Source of the DNA: Thermomonospora catenispora
GTDB taxonomy: Bacteria; Actinomycetota; Actinomycetes; Streptosporangiales; Streptosporangiaceae
Length of the DNA: 56,795 bases
Reading direction: 5' to 3'
Assembly: GCF_006363815.1 (NCBI RefSeq)
Contig: NZ_RRYT01000009.1
Coordinates: 122,443-179,237 of the forward strand
Made by a program: the position numbers and the translations under genes. Under the pieces are notes generated by a model. It was not told where the DNA came from. It did no database searches and worked only from the letters and a program-made list of their open reading frames with translations. Shown one piece after another: positions 50,255 through 56,795 of this stretch; within the stretch, counting starts at the first letter, position 1, and each line of letters begins with the position of its first letter.

Positions 50255-51709
50255 ATGGGATCCGACTACGAGGTCGCGATCATCGGCAGCGGATTCGGCG
50301 GGATCGGGGCGGCCGTCCGCCTCAAACAGGCCGGCGTGCACGACCTGGTGATCCTGGAGAAGGCCGACGAGCTGGGCGGCACCTGGCGGGACAACACCTA
50401 CCCGGGCGCCGCCTGCGACATCCCCTCCGTCCTGTACTCGTTCTCCTTCGAGCCCAAGCACGACTGGAGCCGCAGGTTCCCGCCGCAGCCGGAGATCCTG
50501 GACTACCTGCGGCGCTGCGCCCGCAAGCACGGGGTGCGGCGGCACATCCGGTTCGGCGCCGAGGTCACCGAGGCCCGGTTCGACGAGGCCGTCGGCCGGT
50601 GGCGGATCTCCACGACCGGCGGCCCGCTGACCGCCCGGGTGCTGATCTCGGCGTGCGGGCAGCTCAACCGCCCCGCCTGGCCGGACATCCCGGGCCGGGA
50701 GTCGTTCCGCGGGATCTCCTTCCACTCGGCGCGCTGGGACCACTCCGCGCCGCTGGACGGCCGGCGGATCGCGGTGATCGGCACGGGCGCGAGCGCGATC
50801 CAGTTCGTCCCCGAGCTGGCGCGGCGGGCACGGCGGCTGCACGTGTTCCAGCGGTCGGCGCCCTACGTCATCGGCAAGCCCGATCGCCCCTACACCGCGG
50901 TGGACCGGGCGTTGATGCGCAACGTTCCCGGCTGGTCGACGCTCCAGCGGGCGGTCACCTACACCCTGCTGGAGGCGCGGGCGCTGGCGTTCGTCAAATA
51001 CCCGGAGCTGTTCGCCCTGGTGATGCGGCGGTGGCGCAGGCACCTGGAGCGCCAGGTCCCCGACCCGCGGCTGCGGCGCGCGCTGACGCCGGACTACCCG
51101 ATGGGGTGCAAGCGGATCCTGCTCTCCGACGACTACTATCCGGCGCTCACCGAGCCGCATGTGGAGCTGGTGACCGACCCCATCGAACGGATCACCCCGG
51201 CGGGGATCGTCACCTGCGACGGCACGACGCGGGAGGTCGACGCGATCGTCTACGGCACCGGGTTCCGGGCCGGCGACTTCCTGGCCCCCATGAAGATCGT
51301 CGGCCTGGACGGGCTGGAGCTGAACGAGGCGTGGCGCGACGGAGCCCACGCCCACCTGGGCATCATGATCAGCGGCTTCCCCAACCTGTTCCTGTTGTAC
51401 GGCCCTTACACCAACCTGGGCCACAACTCGATCATCTACATGCTGGAGTCGCAGATCAGATACGTGGTGGGCTGCGTGCGGGCGATGCGGCGGGCCGGGC
51501 TGAGCTGGATCGACGTCCGTCCGGAGGTGACCGAGGAGTTCCGCCGCCGGATGCGCCGGCGGATGCGCGGGACCGTGTGGGAACGCGGCTGCACCAGCTG
51601 GTATCAGGACGCCGAGGGACGGGTGGTCAACAACTGGCCGGGCTTCACGTTCACCTACCGGAACGCGACACGCCGCCCCGACCCGCGACATTTCCGGGCG
51701 CGCCGCTAG
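50255..51709 (+). CDS. FAD-dependent flavin-containing monooxygenase (Baeyer-Villiger type)
   Basis: A 484-residue flavoprotein monooxygenase. The first dinucleotide fold has GSGFGGIGAA at 11-20 for FAD and ILEKADELGGTWRDNTYPGA; the typical FxGxxxHxxxW-like BVMO motif is seen in altered form as SFRGISFHSARWDHS near 151-165. The second fold, for NADPH, is IAVIGTGASAIQFVPELARR near 173-192. The end has YGTGFRAGDFLAPM and the segment FPNLFLLYGPYTNLGHNSII near 383-402. Both nucleotide sites look intact. ATG 50255 follows GGGAGGG (50244-50250). It probably oxidises a ketone or aldehyde. The next gene is an SDR, which could supply or use the product, so the two may work together. Confidence 0.9.
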   Translation: MGSDYEVAIIGSGFGGIGAAVRLKQAGVHDLVILEKADELGGTWRDNTYPGAACDIPSVLYSFSFEPKHDWSRRFPPQPEILDYLRRCARKHGVRRHIRFGAEVTEARFDEAVGRWRISTTGGPLTARVLISACGQLNRPAWPDIPGRESFRGISFHSARWDHSAPLDGRRIAVIGTGASAIQFVPELARRARRLHVFQRSAPYVIGKPDRPYTAVDRALMRNVPGWSTLQRAVTYTLLEARALAFVKYPELFALVMRRWRRHLERQVPDPRLRRALTPDYPMGCKRILLSDDYYPALTEPHVELVTDPIERITPAGIVTCDGTTREVDAIVYGTGFRAGDFLAPMKIVGLDGLELNEAWRDGAHAHLGIMISGFPNLFLLYGPYTNLGHNSIIYMLESQIRYVVGCVRAMRRAGLSWIDVRPEVTEEFRRRMRRRMRGTVWERGCTSWYQDAEGRVVNNWPGFTFTYRNATRRPDPRHFRARR

Positions 51710-51712
51710 GTT
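51685..51712 (+). promoter_or_regulatory. Promoter of the SDR gene inside the FMO gene's 3' end (leaderless)
   Basis: -35 GCGACA at 51685-51690, 16-base spacer, -10 TAGGTT at 51707-51712, which overlaps the FMO stop codon. Seven bases later comes ATG 51720, with no Shine-Dalgarno sequence. The SDR could therefore be made without the FMO. Confidence 0.45.
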
Positions 51713-51719
51713 TGTAGGC

Positions 51720-52478
51720 ATGCCGACCGCTCTCGTCACCGGCGCCACCTCGGGCATCGGCGCCGGCTTCGCCCGCCGTCTGGCCTCCGACGGCTTCGAC
51801 CTGATCCTGGTCGCCCGGGACACCGACCGCCTGGAGCGCACCGCGGCCGACCTGCACGACCGCTACGGGGCGTCCTGCGAGACGCTGTCCGCCGACCTGT
51901 CCACCGACGAGGGCATCGCCGCCGCCGAGAAGCACGCCGCCGGACGGGTCGACCTGCTGATCAACAACGCCGGGTTCGGCCAGCGCGGCATCTACCTGAA
52001 CGCGCCGGTGGCCGACGAGGTGAAGATGCTGCGGGTGCACTGCGAGGCGGTGCTGCGTCTGACCTCGGCCGCGCTGCCGGGGATGCTGGAACGCGGCCGG
52101 GGCGGTGTGATCAACGTGGCGTCGGTGGCGGCGTTCTTCTCCCGCGGCACCTACGGCGCCTCCAAGGCGTGGGCGGTGTCGTTCAGCCGGGCGGTGATGC
52201 GCGACCACGGCGGCCGGGGCGTGCACGTGATGGCGCTGTGCCCGGGGTTCGTGCGCACCGAGTTCCACGAGCGGGCCGGGATGAACGTCTCCGGCATCCC
52301 CGGCTTCATGTGGCTGGACCAGGACCTGGTGATCGACACCGCGCTGCGCGATCTGCGCCGCGGGGCGCTGGTCAGCGTGCCGGGCGCGCAGTACAAGGCC
52401 ATCGTGGCGCTGGGCCGGATGGTGCCGGGCGGGCTGCTGGACCGGATCGCCTCCCGGGCGGGCCGCCGGTTCGACTGA
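51720..52478 (+). CDS. Short-chain dehydrogenase/reductase (classical SDR)
   Basis: A 252-residue NAD(P)-dependent oxidoreductase. It has TGATSGIGAGFA at 7-18 (cofactor), NNAGFG at 82-87, and the catalytic Ser135, Tyr145 and Lys149 in VASVAAFFSRGTYGASK. The start is at ATG 51720, eleven bases after the FMO stop. It reduces a ketone or oxidises an alcohol of unknown type. The C-terminal part (SVPGAQYKAIVALGRMVPGGLLDRI) fits the family of SDRs found beside BVMOs in actinomycetes. It may share the FMO pathway but seems to have its own promoter. Confidence 0.92.
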   Translation: MPTALVTGATSGIGAGFARRLASDGFDLILVARDTDRLERTAADLHDRYGASCETLSADLSTDEGIAAAEKHAAGRVDLLINNAGFGQRGIYLNAPVADEVKMLRVHCEAVLRLTSAALPGMLERGRGGVINVASVAAFFSRGTYGASKAWAVSFSRAVMRDHGGRGVHVMALCPGFVRTEFHERAGMNVSGIPGFMWLDQDLVIDTALRDLRRGALVSVPGAQYKAIVALGRMVPGGLLDRIASRAGRRFD

Positions 52479-52535
52479 CCCGGGGTCGTCGGCGGCGGAG
52501 GAAACTCCTTTCGCGAGACATGGCCCGGGCTCGAC

Positions 52536-52541
52536 TAAGCT
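52536..52541 (+). promoter_or_regulatory. -10 hexamer TAAGCT for the leaderless Cpn10 gene
   Basis: TAAGCT ends six bases before GTG 52548, with no ribosome-binding site. No CIRCE operator, which controls groES in many actinobacteria, is seen in 52479-52547. Confidence 0.42.
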
Positions 52542-52547
52542 CTGAAT

Positions 52548-52868
52548 GTGTCCGAGCCGAAGTTCGAAGTCCAGATGCTGCACGACCGGGTCATGATCAA
52601 GGTCGAGCAGGAGTCCGGTGAACGCCGCAGCAGCGGGGGCATCGTCATTCCGGCCACGGTGCGGCAGTCCAACCGCCTGGCCTGGGGCGAGGTGTGCGGT
52701 GTCGGGCATCACGTGCGGACCGTCAAGGTCGGCGACCGGGTCCTGTTCCACCCCGAGGACCAGCTGGAGGTGGAGATCCAGGGCCAGGAGTATCTGGTCC
52801 TCAGGGAGCGGGACCTGCACGCGATCGCCAGTGAGCGGCCCGAACACGGCACCGGCCTGTACCTGTGA
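52548..52868 (+). CDS. GroES-like (Cpn10) protein, orphan
   Basis: A 106-residue Cpn10-fold protein. It has the core FEVQMLHDRVMIKVEQESGE, the mobile-loop-like GERRSSGGIVIPATVRQSNRLAWGEV near 24-49 and the beta parts RTVKVGDRVLFHPEDQLEVE and EYLVLRERDLHAI. The size fits GroES (95-100 aa) with a small C-terminal tail. No groEL gene follows, whereas housekeeping groES is normally right before groEL. It could still bind GroEL, or be a specialised paralogue; the mobile loop looks diverged. GTG 52548 lies six bases from TAAGCT. Two hairpins after its stop end the transcript. Confidence 0.83.
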   Translation: MSEPKFEVQMLHDRVMIKVEQESGERRSSGGIVIPATVRQSNRLAWGEVCGVGHHVRTVKVGDRVLFHPEDQLEVEIQGQEYLVLRERDLHAIASERPEHGTGLYL

Positions 52869-52882
52869 GCCGGTGGTGACGG

Positions 52883-52925
52883 CTCGGCCGGGGGCCGGGC
52901 CGAGGACGCGCCGGGCGGGCGCGTC
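52883..52925 (+). terminator. Tandem hairpins after the Cpn10 gene
   Basis: CTCGGCC/GGCCGAG (52883-52889, 52898-52904) and GACGCGCC/GGCGCGTC (52905-52912, 52918-52925) follow 14 bases after the stop. Both stems are perfect. There is no T tract. Confidence 0.55.
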
Positions 52926-53430
52926 GAGCCGCGCCGGCCGGTGGCCGCTGCCCGGAGCCGGAGGAGCACGGCGAACCGGGCCTGTGACCGCGTCGCCGCC
53001 GGTCTGAGAACCTCCTCCCCCGCCATCGGCCGCGGTCCTCATCGGACGGCGGCATGCGGTCCGTCCACGGGCTCGCCCGACGCCCGCCGGCGCGGCCGGC
53101 GGTGTCGAGGGTCCGGGGTCGCCTCGGTGCGCAGCGGCCGCACCGCCCTGCGACCGGGCCGCTCTCGGGACCGCCGGCGCCGGCGGGACGCGAAAGCCGG
53201 GGAACGCCTGAGGCGCCCCGCTCAGCGGGACGCGCGCACCACAACCGCCGCGCGGAACGCCCCAGAGGACGCCGAGCCCTCGCAGACCTCCCCCGAGACC
53301 TCCTCCGTGGGGCGACACGATCCCGGATCGGCGGCCGGGAGGGGCCGGTTGTCGCCGCCCCCGACGGGGGCGGCGCGCACCCGCCGCCGACCGGGTCGTC
53401 ATCGGGCGACACAGGCGCACATGTTGTGAA

Positions 53431-53436
53431 TAGGAT
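53431..53436 (+). promoter_or_regulatory. Possible -10 element (TAGGAT) for the substrate-binding-protein gene
   Basis: TAGGAT lies in the only A/T-richer patch before the gene, 68 bases before ATG 53505. A TTGACA-like -35 is not clear, GACACA at 53408-53413 being the nearest. The start is preceded by GGAG (53495-53498). Confidence 0.35.
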
Positions 53437-53504
53437 CACTTCGGCAGCAGATTCCTTCACCGGTCACACCGGTCCCGATCGCCCCCGTGAAGTTGGAGAC
53501 CGCC

Positions 53505-54812
53505 ATGCCACGCCCCTTCCTCCGCCCAGGCCGTCTCGGTGCCGCCGTCGTCGCCCTCATGCTGGCGCTGTCGGCCTGCGGAGGCCCCGCCGAGAAGGCG
53601 GCCACGGCGGGCGCCCCCGGCGTCACCGACGAGCCCTGTCCGAACGCCGTCGACGACTCCAAGGGCTGCATCTATCTGGGCGTGATCTCCGACCTGTCCT
53701 CGGGACCGTTCCACACGCTGGGCGTGCCGGCGACCAAGGCGCAGCAGGCGTTCTGGCGGCGGGTCAACCAGCAGGGCGGGATCGCCGGCTATGAGATCGA
53801 CGTCACCCGCTACGTGATGGACAACAAGTACGACGTCGACACCCACCAGCGGCTGTACCGCCAGATCCGCGGCAAGGTGCTGGCGCTGGCGCAGACCCTC
53901 GGCTCCTCGCACACCGCCCGGATCCTGCCCGAGCTGCGCGCCGACAAGATGATCGCGGTCCCGGCCTCGTGGAGCTCGGCGTGGGAGTTCGAGGACGTGA
54001 TCCTGGAGTCCGGCGTCAACTACTGCTTCGAGTCGATGAACGCGGTCGACTACGCGGTGGACGCCTGGGGGGCCGGCAGCCTCATGGTGATCCACTTCGA
54101 CAACGACTACGGCAGGGACGCCGTCGCCGGGGCCAGGATCGCCGCACAGCGCCGCGGGCTGGCGTTCTCGACGATCGCCACCTCGCCGGGGGCGGGCAGG
54201 CAGGCCGCGGCGGTGGCGGCGATCCTGGCCAGGCGGCCCCAGGCGGTGCTGCTGGCGGTCGGTCCCGCCGAGGTCGGCGGCATCGTGCCCCAGGCGGTCA
54301 AGAAGGGGTACCGGGGGCGGTTCATCGGCAGCACCCCCACCTGGAGCAAGGACCTGCTGGAGCTGAAGGACCCGCAGGCGGTCGCGGCGATCAGGCGGTC
54401 GTTCTGGAAGGCCTCCCCGTGGAAGCCGTACGCCGCCGACACCCCCGGTCACACCGCGATGCGCGAAGGGCTGGGCCTGACCGGGTCGGAGCCGAACGAC
54501 AACTACACCTCCGGATGGGTGTGGTCCTACCCGCTCAAGGCGGTGATCCAGCGGGCCGCCGCCGACGGCGAGCTGACCCGTGAGGGCCTGCTCAAGGCGA
54601 TGCGGCAGGTGAAGCGGATCGACTATGAGGGGATGCTGCCGGCCGAGGCGGGCGACCTGTCCGGGGACCCCGACGGCGCCGCCTTCCGCGGCTCGCTGAT
54701 GAGCGTCCCGGACCCCAAGGAGCTCACCGGCATCCGGATCATCAAGGACTTCTTCGTCGGCCCCACGGCCAAGGGCCACCGGCTCACCGCGCCGTGCGCC
54801 CCGCTGCGCTGA
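53505..54812 (+). CDS. Branched-chain amino-acid-type ABC transporter substrate-binding lipoprotein
   Basis: A 435-residue lipoprotein of the periplasmic-binding type (LivJ/Peripla_BP_6-like). The signal peptide (RLGAAVVALMLALSAC) ends at Cys25, the lipid site. The binding-domain text is clear: IYLGVISDLSSGPFHTLGVP near 55-74, AKVLALAQTLGSSHTA-like GKVLALAQTLGSSHTARILP near 122-141, and MVIHFDNDYGRDAVAGARIA near 190-210, then ARRPQAVLLAVGPAEVGGIV. ATG 53505 has GGAG six bases upstream; GTG 53487 would put six extra residues before the signal peptide. No permease or ATPase gene is adjacent, so it is an orphan. Its stop overlaps the last 29 bases of the convergent sbcC gene. Confidence 0.87.
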   Translation: MPRPFLRPGRLGAAVVALMLALSACGGPAEKAATAGAPGVTDEPCPNAVDDSKGCIYLGVISDLSSGPFHTLGVPATKAQQAFWRRVNQQGGIAGYEIDVTRYVMDNKYDVDTHQRLYRQIRGKVLALAQTLGSSHTARILPELRADKMIAVPASWSSAWEFEDVILESGVNYCFESMNAVDYAVDAWGAGSLMVIHFDNDYGRDAVAGARIAAQRRGLAFSTIATSPGAGRQAAAVAAILARRPQAVLLAVGPAEVGGIVPQAVKKGYRGRFIGSTPTWSKDLLELKDPQAVAAIRRSFWKASPWKPYAADTPGHTAMREGLGLTGSEPNDNYTSGWVWSYPLKAVIQRAAADGELTREGLLKAMRQVKRIDYEGMLPAEAGDLSGDPDGAAFRGSLMSVPDPKELTGIRIIKDFFVGPTAKGHRLTAPCAPLR

Positions 54813-56795
54813 AGGGGGCGGCGACGGCGACGGTGGAGCCGCCGCGCCCCCTGCGCACCTGGAGCCGAGCCGGGATCCGGCCGCGCAGCTCGGCGACGTG
54901 GCTGACGATGCCGACCGCCCGGCCGCCGTCCCGCAGCCCGTCCAGCACCTCCATCACCTCCTCGAGGGTGTCGGCGTCCAACGTGCCGAAGCCCTCGTCG
55001 ATGAACAGGGTGCCGATCTCGGTCCCGGCGGCGCTCTGCGCGGCGACCACGTCGGCCAGGCCCAGCGCGAGCGCCAGCGAGGTGATGAACGACTCGCCGC
55101 CCGAGAGGGTGGCCGGGTCGCGGGACTGCCCGGTCCAGGCGTCGACGACGCGCAGGCCCAGGCCGCCGGTGCCGCCCCGGCGGCCGTCGGCGGCGGCCTT
55201 GTCGGTGGTGTGCTCCAGCGCGTACCGGCCGGCGGACATGCGGGCCAGCCGTTCGTTGGCGGCGGCGACGACCTGTTCGAGGCGGGCGGCCAGCGCGTAG
55301 GCCGACAGCCGCATCCGCTCCCGGTTGTCGGGGTGCTGGCCGGTGACCAGCCGGGAGACCCGGGCGGCCACGGCGTGCCGCCGGGCGGCGGGCCGCCACC
55401 GCCGGACGGCGGCGGTCAGCTCGGCGTGCAGCGCGGCGAGCCGCCTGCTCCGGGCGCGGGCGCGCTCCAGCGCGCTGTGGGCCGCCTCGTGCTCCCGTTG
55501 CGCCGCCTCGAACGCCGCCTGAAGGGCGGGCAGGTCGGGGGCGGGCCCGGCGGCGGCCTCCACCAGGGCGGGATCCTCCGCCTCCCCCCGGGCCCGGGCC
55601 TCCTCGGCGTCGAAGCGGCGGATCCGCTCGGTCAGCCCGGTGCGCGCCCGATCGTCCAGCGCCGCCCTCGAGGCCTGGTCCAGGTCGTCGAACCCGGCGT
55701 CGACGGCGGCCCGCTCGGCCGCGGCGCGGGCCTCGGCCAGCGCCTCGTCGGCGACGGCGGCGTCGCGGACGGCCTCGACGGCGGCGGCGAGCCGGTCGGC
55801 GTCCCGGGCGAGCCGGTCGATGCGGGCCTCCAGGGTGGGGTCCTCGCCGCGGGCCTCATCCAGGTCCGTCCGCAGCCGAGTCAGCTCCGCCGTGATCTCC
55901 CGGTGGCGGGCCCGTGCGTCGGCGAGCTCGGCCGACACCGCCTCGCGCCGCTCCCGGGCCTGCTCGAGTTCCTCCTGGGCGCGCGTCAGCCGGTGCCCGA
56001 GCTCCTCCAGCCGGGCCGCCTCGGCGGTGAGCTCCGCCAGCTCCGCGGCGGCGTCGGCGTGCGCGGCGGCCAAGGCCTCCACCGGCTCCTCGGTCTCCTC
56101 CAGCAGCGCGTCCAGCTCGACCCGCAGCTCGGTCACCCGCCTCTCGGTCCGCCGGCGTTCCTCCAGGGCCCGCTCGTAGTCCTCCTGGGCCCGACGCTCC
56201 TGCTCCGGGGCGGGGACGTCGGTGCGGGCGGCGGCGGGGGCGGGGTGCTCGCGGGAGCCGCAGACCGCGCACGGCTCCCCGGGGGTCAGGCCGGCGGCCA
56301 GCTCGGCCGCCATGCCCTCCAGCCGGGCCTGCCGGATGTCCTGCAACCGGTCGCGCAGCCGCTGGGCGCGGTCGGTCGCGACGCGGTCCTCCTCCCGGGC
56401 GCGGGCGAGGTCGGCGAGGACGACCTCGCGGCGCTCGGCCGCCTCCAGCCGCTTCCGGGCGGCGTCCACGGCGGCCCGGGCCGCGGGCAGCCCGGCGGCC
56501 CGGAGGCGGGCGGCCTCCAGGTCGGCGCGGTGCCGCGCGACCTGCTCGGGAAGATCCCGTACCCGGGCCGAGGAGGCGGCCTCCTCGGCCCGGAGGCGGT
56601 CGATGTCCGCGGCCAGGGCCGTCGCCCGGGCGGCGAGCTCGCGTTCGCGGGCCGCCTCGTCGCGCAGCCCGGCCAGCCGGGCGATGTCGCCGCGCAGGTC
56701 CTGTTCGGCCTTGCGCAGCACGTCGGCGGAGGCGTCGGCGGGCACCAGGGCGCCGACCGCCGCCCGGGCCTCGGCGGCGCGCTCGCGGGCGCGGG
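54784..56795 (-). CDS. sbcC: SbcC-type exonuclease subunit (3' part; starts beyond the right edge)
   Basis: The C-terminal two-thirds of an SMC-like DNA-repair ATPase, with the frame open to the window edge, so the start is outside. It has a long coiled coil, broken by the zinc hook CAVC in GEPCAVCGSREHPAPA. A further coil follows, then the ATPase C-lobe: signature LSGGESFITSLALALGLADVV, Walker B IGTLFIDEGFGTLD and the D-loop/H-motif GIVSHVAELRGRI. SbcC works with the SbcD nuclease to process DNA ends and hairpins; sbcD would be expected upstream, to the right. Its stop lies inside the binding-protein gene, so the two genes overlap tail to tail by 29 bases. Confidence 0.9.
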   Translation of the reverse strand, partial: RARERAAEARAAVGALVPADASADVLRKAEQDLRGDIARLAGLRDEAARERELAARATALAADIDRLRAEEAASSARVRDLPEQVARHRADLEAARLRAAGLPAARAAVDAARKRLEAAERREVVLADLARAREEDRVATDRAQRLRDRLQDIRQARLEGMAAELAAGLTPGEPCAVCGSREHPAPAAARTDVPAPEQERRAQEDYERALEERRRTERRVTELRVELDALLEETEEPVEALAAAHADAAAELAELTAEAARLEELGHRLTRAQEELEQARERREAVSAELADARARHREITAELTRLRTDLDEARGEDPTLEARIDRLARDADRLAAAVEAVRDAAVADEALAEARAAAERAAVDAGFDDLDQASRAALDDRARTGLTERIRRFDAEEARARGEAEDPALVEAAAGPAPDLPALQAAFEAAQREHEAAHSALERARARSRRLAALHAELTAAVRRWRPAARRHAVAARVSRLVTGQHPDNRERMRLSAYALAARLEQVVAAANERLARMSAGRYALEHTTDKAAADGRRGGTGGLGLRVVDAWTGQSRDPATLSGGESFITSLALALGLADVVAAQSAAGTEIGTLFIDEGFGTLDADTLEEVMEVLDGLRDGGRAVGIVSHVAELRGRIPARLQVRRGRGGSTVAVAAPFSAAGRTAR

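Larger units (their letters stand above)
52869..53504. other. Gene-free stretch with hairpins and a possible promoter
   Basis: No gene is supported here; open frames lack family sequence and starts. The first part has two hairpins (52883-52904, 7 bp; 52905-52925, 8 bp). A 10-bp perfect stem with a 3-base loop (CGCCGCCCCC/GGGGGCGGCG) lies at 53353-53375. An A/T-richer part at 53425-53460 has TAGGAT at 53431-53436 as a possible -10 for the binding-protein gene. Confidence 0.6.

Noticed and set aside
53054-53794. Open frame in the gap before the binding-protein gene
   Set aside because: Arg/Pro-rich, no family, no ribosome-binding site, and it runs into the signal peptide of the binding protein in another frame.
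1-56795. Prophage, insertion sequence, CRISPR or integrative element
   Set aside because: No integrase, transposase, phage structural gene, terminal repeat or regularly spaced array was found; the 13-bp repeats are too short and have no unique spacers.

Overview
The window is about 57 kb of very GC-rich DNA with strong G/C bias at third codon positions. It has many GTG starts, short intergenic gaps, several apparent leaderless promoters and actinobacterial families (DUF1707, DUF6777, DUF5691, DUF5682, GAP1-type proteins, a CtpI-like giant P-type ATPase). It is chromosomal DNA of a high-GC actinomycete, most likely Streptosporangiales/Thermomonosporaceae-like; the family assignment is inference. 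I see no tRNA, rRNA, CRISPR array, insertion sequence or integrase.

Layout. 1-671: remnant of a MacB/FtsX-type permease, truncated and frameshifted. 704-3144: small winged-helix-like protein, acyl-CoA dehydrogenase, ADP-ribosylglycohydrolase. 3268-4859 (minus): class II aldolase-like enzyme and ACT-domain protein, with a perfect 18-bp hairpin and a 13-bp repeat array between them. 5110-15380: six plus-strand genes (GrpE-like, lidless Hsp70, Fn3-type protein, zinc-ribbon GTPase, GAP1-type protein, membrane GTPase), packed or overlapping. 15572-22802: nitroreductase, TetR repressor facing a phosphotriesterase-like hydrolase across a perfect palindrome, AlkZ-like winged-helix protein, FdhF/YdeP molybdoenzyme, DUF1707 protein, DivIVA-repeat protein. 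22872-32056 (minus): giant P-type ATPase, biotin-domain/carboxyltransferase fusion, thiolase and class III CoA-transferase (acyl-CoA catabolism). 32265-34895: membrane protein with a sigma-factor-like N-terminus, facing an M50 metallopeptidase. 35035-42861: SWIM protein, DUF5691, MoxR-type ATPase, DUF5682, VWA protein. 43014-56795: Ser/Thr kinase facing a DUF6777 lipoprotein, ArsR sensor with CDF metal exporter, esterase, diacylglycerol-kinase-like lipid kinase, 55-aa gene, FMO-type monooxygenase, SDR, orphan Cpn10, orphan branched-chain-type binding lipoprotein, and the 3' part of sbcC.

The two most interesting blocks are multi-gene NTPase systems. The first joins a dedicated GrpE/Hsp70 pair to two different GTPases and a GAP1 scaffold, one GTPase being membrane-anchored. 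Related GTPase/GAP1 sets have been proposed from comparative genomics as regulated conflict systems, but the partnership with a lidless Hsp70 is little explored. The second pairs a MoxR AAA+ ATPase with a VWA protein, a SWIM protein and two DUF proteins. One of those, DUF5682, carries the two GxxH motifs and glutamate of the TIKI/TraB/EreA metalloenzyme class, so the block may be an ATPase-controlled hydrolase system. Several genes also share one promoter layout: a TAnnnT hexamer six or seven bases before the start codon.
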